Position numbers and translations under genes: made by a program | Source of the DNA: Rhizobium leguminosarum bv. trifolii WSM2297 | GTDB lineage: Bacteria > Pseudomonadota > Alphaproteobacteria > Rhizobiales > Rhizobiaceae | Assembly: GCF_000271845.1 (NCBI RefSeq) | Contig: NZ_JH719393.1 | Location: forward strand, 1,952,442-2,016,441 | Length of the DNA stretch: 64,000 bases | Direction of reading: 5' to 3' | Shown here: one piece after another, positions 9,227 through 18,043 of the stretch | Numbering within the stretch: the stretch's first letter is position 1 | How the letters are laid out: every line of letters begins with the position of its first letter | The notes under the pieces: model-generated | What the model was told of the DNA's origin: nothing | Database searches by the model: none | The model's input: the letters and a program-made list of their open reading frames with translations, nothing else

Positions 9227-10603
9227 ATGAACGAGCGCGCCACCCTCGAGCGAAGCCAGAGCGAGGCCGACAGGATCGGCTTCTTCGGCAAGCTCCCGAG
9301 CCATGGCGACTTCGTTTCGATGGGGCTCGGCCGCGGCCTTCAATCGGCGCTCGACGCCTGGCTGCAGGCCGGGCTGCAGGCGGCGCAGCAGGAACTCGGC
9401 GAGGATTGGCAACGCCGTTTCCGCACGATGCCGGCATGGCGTTTCATCATCGAGCGCGGTCTCTGGGGATCGTCGACCGTTGCCGGCGTCCTGCTGCCGA
9501 GCCTCGACCGCGTCGGCCGCAGTTTTCCCCTCGTTATCGCCGCCCAACTGCACGGCTTTTCCGAACATCCGCGTCAACTCTACCTCGACGACACCTGGTT
9601 CACGGCAGCCGAAGCGATCGCCGAAAGCTCGGCCAGGCGCGATTTCGACATCAACCAATTCACCGCGAGCCTGAAGCGGCTACGGAGCTTGCGGCCAGCC
9701 GATCTCGCGGAGAACGAGACGCTGCAGGACAGAGCGTCCAGCCGAGGCACGATCTGGTGGCACATTGACCCGGAGGAGCGCCGGACCAAGGGGTTTGGCG
9801 TCAGCGGCCCACCGGAGCCTGCGCATTTCGCGAAGCTGTTGCGCGAGAGTTCCGGAGTGGTTTCACCACCGCCGAAATCCGCAACACCCGCGATACCGCC
9901 CCCTGCGATCGTCGAGCAGCATCATCATTCCCTGGTTCTCCAGCGCAGCCACGCCACGCATCCCGGCACGCGACTGAGCGTCAATGCCGACGCGCTACTC
10001 GTTTCGGAAACGCCCTCGCTTTTTGCTATCGCCGACGGCATCGGCGATAGCAACGCTGCGGCCGAGGTCGGCAAAATTGCCGTTCATGTGCTGGCTGAAA
10101 CCGCCGCGCAGCAGACGATCGAAGCACTGGTGCAGGAGGTCAAAGGCAAGCTCGGCCGTGCCCACGGCTTACTTCAATCGGCCTATCATTCCGAAAATCG
10201 CGAGCCGTCGGCCACCAGCATCGTCGTGCTGGCCACGCTTCAGGAAAGCTGCGCCCTGCTCTGGGTCGGCGATGCGCGCTGTTATCTGCTGCGGGACGGC
10301 ATGATGCGCTGCCTCACCCGCGACCATGTGGAGATCGGCCTGCGGCGTACGCTCTCGCGCGCCATCGGCCTGCGCGGGCATCTCGTTCCCGAAGTCCTCT
10401 CGGGCGGATTGCAGGCCGGCGACCGGCTGCTGCTCTGCAGTTCCCCGCTGCCCAACGCCGTGCCGGAGCGCAGCATCGCCGAAATTCTGCTTTCCGCGAA
10501 AATCGAAAAGGCGGCCGACATCCTCATCCAGGAGGGTTTGATCGCCAATTGCCGCGACAATCTCAGCGCCATTGTGATCGACGTGAAGACCGATGGCGCA
10601 TGA
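9227..10603 (+). CDS. tagF: TagF-PppA fusion (ImpM): T6SS post-translational regulator
   Basis: A 458-residue fusion. The N-terminal part (about 15-190) is a TagF domain beginning G-F-F-G-K-L-P-S-H-G-D-F-V, characteristic of the family. The C-terminal part (about 240-455) is a PP2C-type Ser/Thr phosphatase with V-N-A-D-A, A-D-G-I-G-D, W-V-G-D-A-R-C-Y-L-L and a final R-D-N-L-S-A motif, so the metal-binding Asp residues are present. In Agrobacterium the same fusion represses secretion and opposes the kinase acting on the FHA protein. The ATG at 9227, 10 bases after the tssM stop, is used; the longer in-frame extension to 9032 lies inside tssM. It overlaps the kinase gene by 11 bases. Confidence 0.92.
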   Translation: MNERATLERSQSEADRIGFFGKLPSHGDFVSMGLGRGLQSALDAWLQAGLQAAQQELGEDWQRRFRTMPAWRFIIERGLWGSSTVAGVLLPSLDRVGRSFPLVIAAQLHGFSEHPRQLYLDDTWFTAAEAIAESSARRDFDINQFTASLKRLRSLRPADLAENETLQDRASSRGTIWWHIDPEERRTKGFGVSGPPEPAHFAKLLRESSGVVSPPPKSATPAIPPPAIVEQHHHSLVLQRSHATHPGTRLSVNADALLVSETPSLFAIADGIGDSNAAAEVGKIAVHVLAETAAQQTIEALVQEVKGKLGRAHGLLQSAYHSENREPSATSIVVLATLQESCALLWVGDARCYLLRDGMMRCLTRDHVEIGLRRTLSRAIGLRGHLVPEVLSGGLQAGDRLLLCSSPLPNAVPERSIAEILLSAKIEKAADILIQEGLIANCRDNLSAIVIDVKTDGA

Positions 10604-11516
10604 TCCTGCGGAAGCCGATTTCGCGGAGATCGCGCGACATTTCTCCCATCTCTGGCAGGCGTTGAATAAAAGCGCGGACAAACCGAATTCGCCCGAGACC
10701 CGGCAGATCCTGGTAGATCGGGTCCGGGATGCGCTCGATCGAGGCGAAGCCCGCCTCAGCGATACCGATCCTAAGATTGTCGCCAACAGCTTCCTGCTCG
10801 AAGCGCTGATCCACGAGGGCGCGTTCACCCAAATCTATCGTGCCCGCCATCGTGATCTCGGAACGCTGCACGCCATCAAGCTACCGCGACCCGAGCATGC
10901 CGACGATCCCGTCGTCAGGAAACTCATGCTGCGCGAGGCTGATATCGGCATGGCGCTCCGCCATTCCCATATTGCCACAACGCAGACCGTTCTGCGTCTT
11001 GCCGACGGACGCCCTGCCCTGGTCATGGAATGGATCGGTAGCCGGCTTGCGGACCTTTTGCAGCAAAGAGCGTTATCTCCTGGCGAGGTGACAGCGATCA
11101 TGACTTCAGTACTGTTCGGCCTGCAAGCAATCCATGCCGCAGGTTTCGTGCATTGCGACCTGTCGCCGCTCAATCTTCTATCCGCCGATGGCGATTTTTC
11201 CCGTTTGAAGATCGCCGACTTCGGCGTGGCGCTCGAGGTCGGATACCGGCATGGCCAATTCGATCTCGCCTTTGCCGGCCGACCGGATCTCGCTTCCCCC
11301 GAACAGATGGCCGGTGAACCGCTCGACGGACGATCCGATCTTTACGCAGCCGGGCTTCTGCTCTCCTTGCTGCTGCAACATTGCAAGGAACGCGACGAGG
11401 GGTTGGAGGCTTTGGCGCTTCGCCTGTCCGAACGGGCTCCTCAGGACAGACCCCAAAATGCGAAGGCCGCCTTGCATCTGCTCGGCGGCCCCGCGAAACG
11501 TCCTGTCCAGGCTTAA
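10593..11516 (+). CDS. impN: Ser/Thr protein kinase of the T6SS locus (ImpN/TagE, PpkA-type)
   Basis: A 307-residue Hanks-type kinase. Visible catalytic elements are the ATP-binding Lys96 (A-I-K), the catalytic loop H-C-D-L-S-P-L-N with Asp189 (HCD in place of HRD), the metal-binding D-F-G at Asp209 and S-P-E-Q in the activation segment. Unlike Pseudomonas PpkA it has no predicted membrane helix or periplasmic sensor, so it appears cytosolic. By context it phosphorylates the FHA protein or TssL to switch secretion on, opposed by the fused phosphatase upstream. It is the last gene of the operon and its stop overlaps the stop of the convergent export gene. Confidence 0.9.
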   Translation: MAHDPAEADFAEIARHFSHLWQALNKSADKPNSPETRQILVDRVRDALDRGEARLSDTDPKIVANSFLLEALIHEGAFTQIYRARHRDLGTLHAIKLPRPEHADDPVVRKLMLREADIGMALRHSHIATTQTVLRLADGRPALVMEWIGSRLADLLQQRALSPGEVTAIMTSVLFGLQAIHAAGFVHCDLSPLNLLSADGDFSRLKIADFGVALEVGYRHGQFDLAFAGRPDLASPEQMAGEPLDGRSDLYAAGLLLSLLLQHCKERDEGLEALALRLSERAPQDRPQNAKAALHLLGGPAKRPVQA

Positions 11517-12652
11517 TTGCCGCTCGAACCGGGAATTGGCGCGGCGGCCGTCGGCACGCTCTTCTGGTAGACGTTGAAGAGCTTGGCGAAGTCCACCAGG
11601 CTGGCATTGCTGGCATAGATGATATCGCCGTCCATCATCTGGAAGCGCTGCATCAGCGCCAAATTGGAAACGTCCTTCATATTAACGCGGTAGATCACCG
11701 GCTTGCTGCTGACCACGACCGGCGCGGCGGTCTTGGCATTCGCAGCCGCGACCTGCGTATAGACCGGCTGATTGCGCAGCACATAGAAATTGCTCGCATC
11801 GGCACGGTCGTCGAGCAGGCCGCCCGCCCGGCCGAGCGCCTGGGCCAGCGTCAGCCTGCCCGGCTCGAATTCGAACTCGCCGACACTCTTGAAAGCGCCG
11901 AAGGCGGTGAAGGTCGGGGAATCCTTGTCGACATAGATCTGGTCGTCGGGCAGCAGATAGACATTCTGTTTGCTGTCGTCGATGACGCGCTGCAGCGGCA
12001 CGGTGGCGCGCTGCTTGCCGCGCATCAGCGTAACGGTCGCCGAGCTCGGCGCCGAGGATGCGCCGCCGGCAAGGGCAACCGCATCGAGCACGCGCTCCTT
12101 GCGTGCGGTGAGCGGGAAGCGGCCGGCGGCCCGCACGTCACCATTGACGGTGAAGCCGCTGGAGGGCCTGTCGACCACGGTGACGACAGCCTGTGGATTG
12201 ACGGCCGAACCCTTCAGGCCGGTGACGATGCGCGTCTGCAGAGCCTCGGTCGAGGAATCCACCACCCGCTGCTTGCCGATGAAGGGAAGGGTCACGTTGC
12301 CGGTGGAATCGACGGTGAAGCGGCCGAGATTGAGGGTCTTGCTCTGGGTCGAGGAGAAAAGGCCATCCTCGCCCGGATCGAGAATCGTTACGTCGATGAC
12401 GTCGCCGCGCCTGAGCCTCGTATCGGCAAATCCGCTGGAGCGCATGCTGCTGAGGCCTGTATCCGTGGCCGTATAGGCGAGCGGAGCGGCCGAAACTGGA
12501 CCCATCGGCGCTTCCGACAATCTGACAACAGGAATCCGCTCGTTGGTTTGCGGCGAGGTGGCATTATAGAAACCGCCGGCAGTTGGGCCATCGGATGGCC
12601 GGGCACATGCACTGAGTACCGCGACAACGATGAATGGCGCCAACTTTCGCAT
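11513..12652 (-). CDS. Wza/KpsD-type polysaccharide export lipoprotein
   Basis: A 379-residue outer-membrane export protein of the Poly_export/SLBB family. The N-terminus is a lipoprotein signal with lipobox L-S-A-C (Cys16). A poly-export domain with G-D-V-I-D-V-T-I-L and SLBB-like repeats follow. The ATG at 12652 is preferred over an in-frame TTG at 12670 because AAAAGGA sits 6 bases upstream and the signal peptide then has normal length. No polysaccharide synthesis or copolymerase gene lies next to it, so its substrate is unknown. It runs toward the T6SS operon, the two stops overlapping. Confidence 0.88.
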   Translation of the reverse strand: MRKLAPFIVVAVLSACARPSDGPTAGGFYNATSPQTNERIPVVRLSEAPMGPVSAAPLAYTATDTGLSSMRSSGFADTRLRRGDVIDVTILDPGEDGLFSSTQSKTLNLGRFTVDSTGNVTLPFIGKQRVVDSSTEALQTRIVTGLKGSAVNPQAVVTVVDRPSSGFTVNGDVRAAGRFPLTARKERVLDAVALAGGASSAPSSATVTLMRGKQRATVPLQRVIDDSKQNVYLLPDDQIYVDKDSPTFTAFGAFKSVGEFEFEPGRLTLAQALGRAGGLLDDRADASNFYVLRNQPVYTQVAAANAKTAAPVVVSSKPVIYRVNMKDVSNLALMQRFQMMDGDIIYASNASLVDFAKLFNVYQKSVPTAAAPIPGSSGN

Positions 12653-12858
12653 CAGGTATCCTTTTGGCAATATTGAGAGAATCGAAAAATAACAATGGCA
12701 GACAACCGAGCAATACCAGTTGCGCGCGAAAAATCAATTGTGACAGCTTAGAGGCAAGGCACTGTGGCTAATCGGCAACCATATGCTCCGCGCTGGAACC
12801 AAATCCCTCGTCCACCGGTTCGGTCGAGACGGGTTTCGAACCCATGCAGGTGAGCAAA

Positions 12859-13206
12859 ATGGCCTTGCACATCAAACGAATCTACGAGCCGAAGGAAGAC
12901 GAAGACGGGACGCGCGTTCTGGTCGACAGGCTCTGGCCTCGCGGGTTGAGCAAGCAGGATGCGGCAATCGATCTCTGGCTGAAGGATATCGCGCCGAGCC
13001 CGACGCTGCGCCGATGGTTCGGCCACGATCCCGCCAAATGGACCGAGTTTCAACGACGCTACCGGGAGGAGCTCGAGAAGAACGTATCCGCCGTCGAGGA
13101 ACTCGAACGTCATATCGGGAAATCGGCGGCAACGCTTCTCTACGCGGCGAAAGACCCTGACCACAACCACGCGATCGTGCTGCAGCGCTTCCTCGGCAAA
13201 GACTGA
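12859..13206 (+). CDS. DUF488 family protein (YeaO-like)
   Basis: A 115-residue cytoplasmic protein. The N-terminal I-K-R-I-Y-E-P and the R-V-L-V-D-R-L-W-P-R-G-L segment are the DUF488/YeaO signature. Function is not established. The ATG at 12859 is favoured over one 15 bases earlier because AGGTG stands about 8 bases in front of it. A loose match to the rhizobial EcfG/RpoE2 promoter pattern (GGAAC at 12795, TT 19 bases later) lies 40 bases upstream, which would fit a general-stress gene, but this is weak. Confidence 0.75.
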   Translation: MALHIKRIYEPKEDEDGTRVLVDRLWPRGLSKQDAAIDLWLKDIAPSPTLRRWFGHDPAKWTEFQRRYREELEKNVSAVEELERHIGKSAATLLYAAKDPDHNHAIVLQRFLGKD

Positions 13207-13351
13207 AGCATCGATGGTGGGCGCCGATGAACGCCGCCGCCCTGCGTAAAAATTTCCGGGAACCTTTTCGATTGATCTGCATCCAATGCTCACTTCCAAA
13301 GGCGCGCCAGCGCTGCGGAAGGCATGTCACACGACACCAGGGAGACAGATC

Positions 13352-13873
13352 ATGTTGAAACAAATTTTCGGTGCAGCCGTGATAGCGGCTTCGCTCGGCA
13401 CGGCTTCGATCGCCGCCGATGCCAAACCGACCGACCCGCAAATCGCCCACATCGCCTATACGGCGGGGCAGATTGACGTTACCGCCGCAGAGCAGGCGTT
13501 GAAGAAGAGCAAGAATGCCGACGTCATCGAATTCGCCAAGACCATGGAGCGCGACCACAAGGCCGTCAACGACCAGGCGCTCGCCCTCGTCAAGAAGCTG
13601 AAGGTGACGCCTGAGGACAATGCCATCAGCCAGTCCTTGTCGAGTGAGGCAGCCAAGGAATTGACGACGCTCGGCGCACTCGACGGCACGGCTTTCGACA
13701 AGGCCTATGTCGAAAACGAGGTTGCCTATCACAAGTCGGTCAACGATGCGCTCGCCAAGGTGCTGATCCCTTCCGCTGAGAATAAGGAGCTCAAGTCGCT
13801 GCTGGAAACGGGCCTCACCCTGTTCAAGCAGCACCAGATGCATGCCGAGCATCTTGCCTCGGTGATCAAGTAG
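13352..13873 (+). CDS. DUF4142 periplasmic protein
   Basis: A 173-residue exported protein with an N-terminal signal peptide (cleavage likely after A-S-I-A-A) followed by a DUF4142 ferritin-like helical domain covering most of the mature chain; conserved-looking features are the F-A-K-T-M-E-R-D-H and the H-K-S-V-N-D segments. DUF4142 proteins are common in rhizobia, often stress-linked, of unknown function. The ATG at 13352 has GGGAGA about 8 bases upstream and gives a proper signal peptide; the longer in-frame start at 13286 does not. Only 7 bases separate it from the cupredoxin gene. Confidence 0.85.
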   Translation: MLKQIFGAAVIAASLGTASIAADAKPTDPQIAHIAYTAGQIDVTAAEQALKKSKNADVIEFAKTMERDHKAVNDQALALVKKLKVTPEDNAISQSLSSEAAKELTTLGALDGTAFDKAYVENEVAYHKSVNDALAKVLIPSAENKELKSLLETGLTLFKQHQMHAEHLASVIK

Positions 13874-13880
13874 GTCTGCG

Positions 13881-14201
13881 ATGGGTTTGCTGATGAAATC
13901 GCTGCCGCTGCTATTTGCGCTGTTTTGGGCAGTCAGCGGCCTTGCCGCTGCCACGGAATATCAGGTCACCATTGCAGGCATGAAATTCAGTGCGCCGCCT
14001 GCCGAACTGCATGTCGGCGATGTGATCGTCTGGCGAAATGATGATATATTCCGGCATACGGCGACGGCTCGTGACAAAAGCTTCAACATCGATCTGCCGC
14101 CGAAATCGGAAGGCCGCATGACGATCAGCCGGGCAGGAGCGGTCGATTTCTATTGCCGCTTTCATCCCGCCATGACGGGTAAGCTGGACGTCCGGCCATA
14201 G
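13881..14201 (+). CDS. Small periplasmic cupredoxin (amicyanin/pseudoazurin-like)
   Basis: A 106-residue exported blue-copper-type protein. After a signal peptide of about 24 residues, the four type-1 copper ligands can be assigned: His59 (F-R-H-T-A), then Cys92, His95 and Met98 in Y-C-R-F-H-P-A-M. It therefore probably binds copper and transfers electrons or scavenges oxidants in the periplasm. It follows the DUF4142 gene by 7 bases and precedes an ECF sigma gene by 39 bases, so the three are probably co-transcribed. An alternative ATG at 13893 would shorten the signal peptide by four residues. Confidence 0.85.
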   Translation: MGLLMKSLPLLFALFWAVSGLAAATEYQVTIAGMKFSAPPAELHVGDVIVWRNDDIFRHTATARDKSFNIDLPPKSEGRMTISRAGAVDFYCRFHPAMTGKLDVRP

Positions 14202-14240
14202 GCCGGGCGCCGGACAGACGAGGCGAGAGGCGGAGATTCC

Positions 14241-14951
14241 ATGAAAGCTATTCCGGCTCAGGCCGCGCGACACCAGCCGCTTCTATCGACGCTTGCCGAC
14301 GCCGATCTCGTGCCGCTGGCAAAGATCGGCGATGAACCCGCCATCCGAGCCATCGTCCAGCGTCACAATCAACGCCTGTTCCGCACCGCCCGCGCCGTCA
14401 TCCGCAACGATGCGGAGGCGGAAGATGTCGTCCAGGCGTCGTACGTCAAGGCCTTCACCAATCTGGCGGCGTTCCGGGGTGAGGCGGAGCTTTCGACATG
14501 GCTGACGCGGATTACGCTCAACGAGGCGCTGGGCCGGGTGCGAGCCCGAAAGAACACCACCGGGCTGGAGGAAATCGACATGCAGGCGACGTCGGCGGGT
14601 GGGGAGATCGTGCAGTTTCCGTCCTCCTTATCTGCAACAGATCCGGAAACCGAGCTGTCGCGGAGCCAGGCGCGGCAGCTCCTCGAACAGGCGGTCGACG
14701 AACTCCCGGATGATTTTCGCGCCATTTTCGTGCTGCGTGAAGTCGAGGGCATGAGCACCGAAGAGGCTGCATCCCATCTCGGCATAAGGTCCGAAACCGC
14801 CAAGACCCGATTGCACCGGGCGCGGAAGATGATGCGTCAGTCGATCGAAAATCGGCTCTCCGGCGCATTCTCGGCGCTGTTCCCGTTCGATGGCGCCCGT
14901 TGCGCCTTCATGGCCGATCGCGTCGTCGCAGCGCTTCGCCAGACGTCATAA
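14241..14951 (+). CDS. ECF-type RNA polymerase sigma factor
   Basis: A 236-residue sigma-70 family protein. Region 2 (about 35-105) includes the R-N-D-A-E-A-E-D-V-V-Q segment and S-T-W-L-T-R-I; region 4 (about 150-200) includes L-P-D-D-F-R-A-I-F-V-L-R and the A-K-T-R-L-H-R-A-R recognition helix. A tail of about 35 residues follows. No anti-sigma gene is adjacent; the genes upstream encode exported DUF4142 and cupredoxin proteins, which are candidates for its regulon or for a non-classical control system. The ATG at 14241 has a GCGGAG site 6 bases upstream. Confidence 0.88.
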   Translation: MKAIPAQAARHQPLLSTLADADLVPLAKIGDEPAIRAIVQRHNQRLFRTARAVIRNDAEAEDVVQASYVKAFTNLAAFRGEAELSTWLTRITLNEALGRVRARKNTTGLEEIDMQATSAGGEIVQFPSSLSATDPETELSRSQARQLLEQAVDELPDDFRAIFVLREVEGMSTEEAASHLGIRSETAKTRLHRARKMMRQSIENRLSGAFSALFPFDGARCAFMADRVVAALRQTS

Positions 14952-15041
14952 GCCCTGCCAATATTAGCCCGGCTGCACCGTCATGGTCGACCGCGCTGTG
15001 TTTCGCCTGGTCCCGCCGACCAGTCATCCGCAGCGGTCCTC

Positions 15042-15242
15042 CTACGACCCCGTCGACAGAGAACCGGCCTGCAGCTCTCCGCTCAATCTGTCGAGCTCGT
15101 TCAAAACATTTCGGATCCGGGCACGCGCCTGGAGCATCTGATCCATCTCCGGATTGCCGGAAGGTTCGCCCGTGTCCTGCAGGGCGTGAATGTCTATCAA
15201 GTTGCTGGGGACCGGATTCGGAAAGAGGATGATTTCAGCCAT
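15042..15242 (-). CDS. Small hypothetical protein
   Basis: A possible 66-residue protein beginning M-A-E-I-I-L-F-P-N-P, with a predicted helical C-terminal half (R-A-R-I-R-N-V-L-N-E-L-D-R-L). The start resembles that of small conserved rhizobial proteins, and the opposite strand shows no convincing gene here. The ribosome-binding site is weak (AAAGAA). It is the only plausible gene I find in the stretch 14952-15627. Confidence 0.4.
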   Translation of the reverse strand: MAEIILFPNPVPSNLIDIHALQDTGEPSGNPEMDQMLQARARIRNVLNELDRLSGELQAGSLSTGS

Positions 15243-15248
15243 TTGCAT

Positions 15249-15627
15249 TCTTTGTTTCGTTGTTTTGGCGGACAGGAAACCCTCATGTCTCCAGATCCGA
15301 TGGCTTATGGGATGCGGCGTGTTTCATTGCCGATCGACCGGAACATCCTCGCTATTCATTGCAGCGAGTTGCATGTGTTCGTCGGGCCATAAACGCCGCG
15401 TCAGCCTTAACAAATCCCTAGTTTCGCCTTCGCGACCGTCCCGTTTGCGGCTTTACTGCGCCATGTGGACACGCCCGCGACAATCGGATAGCACAACTAC
15501 GAATTGAGGCGATGCCGACGTCGGATGGCCGCTTCTTGGCAGGGCGATCGCTCGCCATCGCACCGACAAACCGGAGGAGATCAAAAGGGCGAACACTGAA
15601 CGAGTTGCACCGGTTCAACTGATATTC
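15249..15627. other. Intergenic stretch without a supported gene
   Basis: Between the small hypothetical gene and the PAS-GGDEF-EAL gene. The open frames here are short, lack ribosome-binding sites and have unnatural composition (many Arg, Ser, Cys). I see no RNA gene, terminator with a T-run, or repeat. Confidence 0.5.
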
Positions 15628-17796
15628 TCAGGATGGAATTGTCTCGCAAAGCCGCTCGTTTGCATTGGGACCACCCGCCGGAGAACGCAGCCACAGGGCG
15701 ATGATATCCGCCTTGGGCACGGCTTTGCTGTAAAGAAACCCCTGCGCCGAGCCGCATCCGTTTGCCGCCAGGAAAGCTGCCTGCTCGGCGGTTTCGACGC
15801 CTTCCGCTACCACGTTCTGTCCGAGGCAGCGCGCGATGGAGAGGATCGCCTTGACCAGTTCCTCGTTCCGTCTGTCTGTGCTGTTGATGAATGAGCGGTC
15901 GATCTTCAACGTATCGATCGGAAAGCGCGCCAGATAGTTCAGCGCCGAATAGCCGGTGCCGAAATCGTCGATGGCGATCGAAAATCCCATGCTTCGAAGT
16001 TCCGAGAGCGCCTGCAATGTTTCATCCTTCTGATCGAGCAGCAGGCTTTCGGTTATTTCGATTTCGACCCATTCTGCGCGGCAACCGGTCTCGTCGAGGA
16101 TGTCGGCAATCGACTTTACCAGCCCGGCGGATTGGAATTGTTTGACCGACAGGTTGATCGCCACCTTATGCGGTGAGCGGCTATCGGCATTCAGTTCGGT
16201 CGCGGTCTGGCACGCCTCGCGCAGCACCCACTGCCCGAGTTCCACGATCAGCCCCGTGTCTTCGGCGACCGGAATGAAGCGGACGGGCGGAATCATGCCC
16301 ATTTCCGGATGGCGCCATCTCAGCAAAGCTTCGCAGCCGACCATGACGCCGCTGTCCAGAAGCACCTTGGGCTGGTAGTGCAGTTCCAGTTCGCCGCGCT
16401 CGATCGCGCGGCGCAAATCCGATTCCAGTCGCATGCGCTCTTCGGCACTTGCCGTCAGGTCTTTCGAATAGAAGCGGAAACCGTTCCGCCCGGAGCGTTT
16501 GGCGAGATACATTGCCGAGTCGGCATATTTCACAAGGTCGTTGGCGTCGGCGCTGTCATTGGGATAGAGCGCAATGCCGACGCTGCATGAAATGAACACC
16601 TCCTGGCCATCCAGCAGGAAGCGCTCCCTGAACTTATCCAGGATACTGTGAGCAATCCGGCCGAGATCGTCGCCTTGGCTGATATCCGGCAACAGGATCG
16701 CGAATTCGTCGCCACCGAGACGGGCGACCGTGTCAAAGTCGCGAACGCTCGCATTGAGGCGCGCCGCCGCCTGACAGAGCAAATCATCGCCGACGGGATG
16801 ACCCATCGTATCGTTGACCGCCTTGAAATGATCGATGTCGATCAGCATCACCCCGGCCCGCTGGCCTCTCGACCCAGCTGAGGTGATCATCTGCCGCAGC
16901 CGATCGTTAAACAGCGATCGGTTCGGCAGCGAGGTCAAAGGATCGTAAAAGGCCATCTGGTGAATTTTCTGCCGCGAGACGTTCAACTCGGTAACGTCTC
17001 GGGCCACACCGAGAACCCCGACAATGTCTCCCCCTGCATCCATGACCGGCACTTTGCGTGTTTCAAGAAGAACGGATTGACCATTCTCCTCGGAGACGAC
17101 CCATTCCTCACCGACGAGCATGCCTCCGGTCTCGATCGCCTCTTCGTCCGTGACTCGGAAATACTTAGCCCTTTCAGGGGCGAACAGATCGAAATCCGTC
17201 TTTCCCACCACCTCAGATTCCGTCTTCCCAGTCAGTTGCTCGAAGGCGTGGTTGCACAGGAGATAGACGCCATCCATGTTTTTCACCCAGACCATATCAG
17301 GCATGGTCTGAAGCACGCTGAGAAGCTGCATCCGTACGGAGTTGATAGCTTCTTCCGCCTGTTTTCGCTCAGTAATGTCGCGCGAGAGCGCAAGTAGCGT
17401 GGTGGTCGAGTCAGCACTCGGCCGCTTGGCTACGGACAGCTCGAACCAACGAGTCTCACCGTTCGGCAGGGAGATGCAAATGCACCGTCCATAAGCAACT
17501 CCCTCTTTGCCGGCCTCGCGCAGAGCCTCCATCGCGATGGCCGCCTGATCGGGCGCCAGAACGTCGCTGACCGTCTTGCCGAGCAGCATCTCCTTCTGCT
17601 GGGCCAGTAGTTCTGGGTTTCTTGTCCAGACCTGCAGATAACGGCCGTCCTGGTCCACCTCGAAGAGAACATCCGGAATGGCGGCGATGATCCCCTCTGC
17701 GAATTCAAGCGCCTTCTTCAGTTCCCGCTCCGCCTGCTTGTGTTCGTTGTTATCGACGATAAGGGCCGGCTGCGGAAGCGATTGGGACAACGTCAT
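15628..17796 (-). CDS. PAS-PAS-GGDEF-EAL cyclic-di-GMP signalling protein
   Basis: A 722-residue soluble protein with no membrane helix. Two PAS domains (about 30-145 and 155-275) sense an unknown signal. A GGDEF domain (about 285-450) has an intact G-G-D-E-F active site, and an EAL domain (about 465-705) keeps C-E-A-L-L-R-W, the D-D-F-G-T-G-Y-S-A loop and the K-I-D-R-S-F motif. Both synthesis and breakdown of c-di-GMP are therefore possible from sequence. The ATG at 17796 has GAGGAG 7 bases upstream, better than the in-frame start at 17823. It stands alone. Confidence 0.92.
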   Translation of the reverse strand: MTLSQSLPQPALIVDNNEHKQAERELKKALEFAEGIIAAIPDVLFEVDQDGRYLQVWTRNPELLAQQKEMLLGKTVSDVLAPDQAAIAMEALREAGKEGVAYGRCICISLPNGETRWFELSVAKRPSADSTTTLLALSRDITERKQAEEAINSVRMQLLSVLQTMPDMVWVKNMDGVYLLCNHAFEQLTGKTESEVVGKTDFDLFAPERAKYFRVTDEEAIETGGMLVGEEWVVSEENGQSVLLETRKVPVMDAGGDIVGVLGVARDVTELNVSRQKIHQMAFYDPLTSLPNRSLFNDRLRQMITSAGSRGQRAGVMLIDIDHFKAVNDTMGHPVGDDLLCQAAARLNASVRDFDTVARLGGDEFAILLPDISQGDDLGRIAHSILDKFRERFLLDGQEVFISCSVGIALYPNDSADANDLVKYADSAMYLAKRSGRNGFRFYSKDLTASAEERMRLESDLRRAIERGELELHYQPKVLLDSGVMVGCEALLRWRHPEMGMIPPVRFIPVAEDTGLIVELGQWVLREACQTATELNADSRSPHKVAINLSVKQFQSAGLVKSIADILDETGCRAEWVEIEITESLLLDQKDETLQALSELRSMGFSIAIDDFGTGYSALNYLARFPIDTLKIDRSFINSTDRRNEELVKAILSIARCLGQNVVAEGVETAEQAAFLAANGCGSAQGFLYSKAVPKADIIALWLRSPAGGPNANERLCETIPS

Positions 17797-18043
17797 GACG
17801 GATCTCCTCACCATGGGCATCAACCGAATGCATCATCCATCCAATCGAGAATTTCCTCGGAAAGGCCGCCCAAGTCATTGAGGCGAAAACAGCGGTCCGA
17901 AGATGTAGCCGCAATGGCACCGGTCCGCGAGGACCGGGCACTTCGGCTTGGTCCTCAATATGCAGTGAGAAAATTTAAGAGATTGCTGCCTTCTCCAGTG
18001 CCGGCGTTACTTTCAGCGCGCGATACGGATCGGACTGCGTAAA

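Noticed and set aside
13259..13283. GGAAC box upstream of the DUF4142 gene as an EcfG/RpoE2 promoter
   Set aside because: No TT or CGTT at the required distance, so the match is only the -35 half.
14190..14215. GTCCGGC / GCCGGAC hairpin at the cupredoxin gene end
   Set aside because: Seven-bp stem without a T-run and partly within the coding region; not enough to call a terminator or attenuator.
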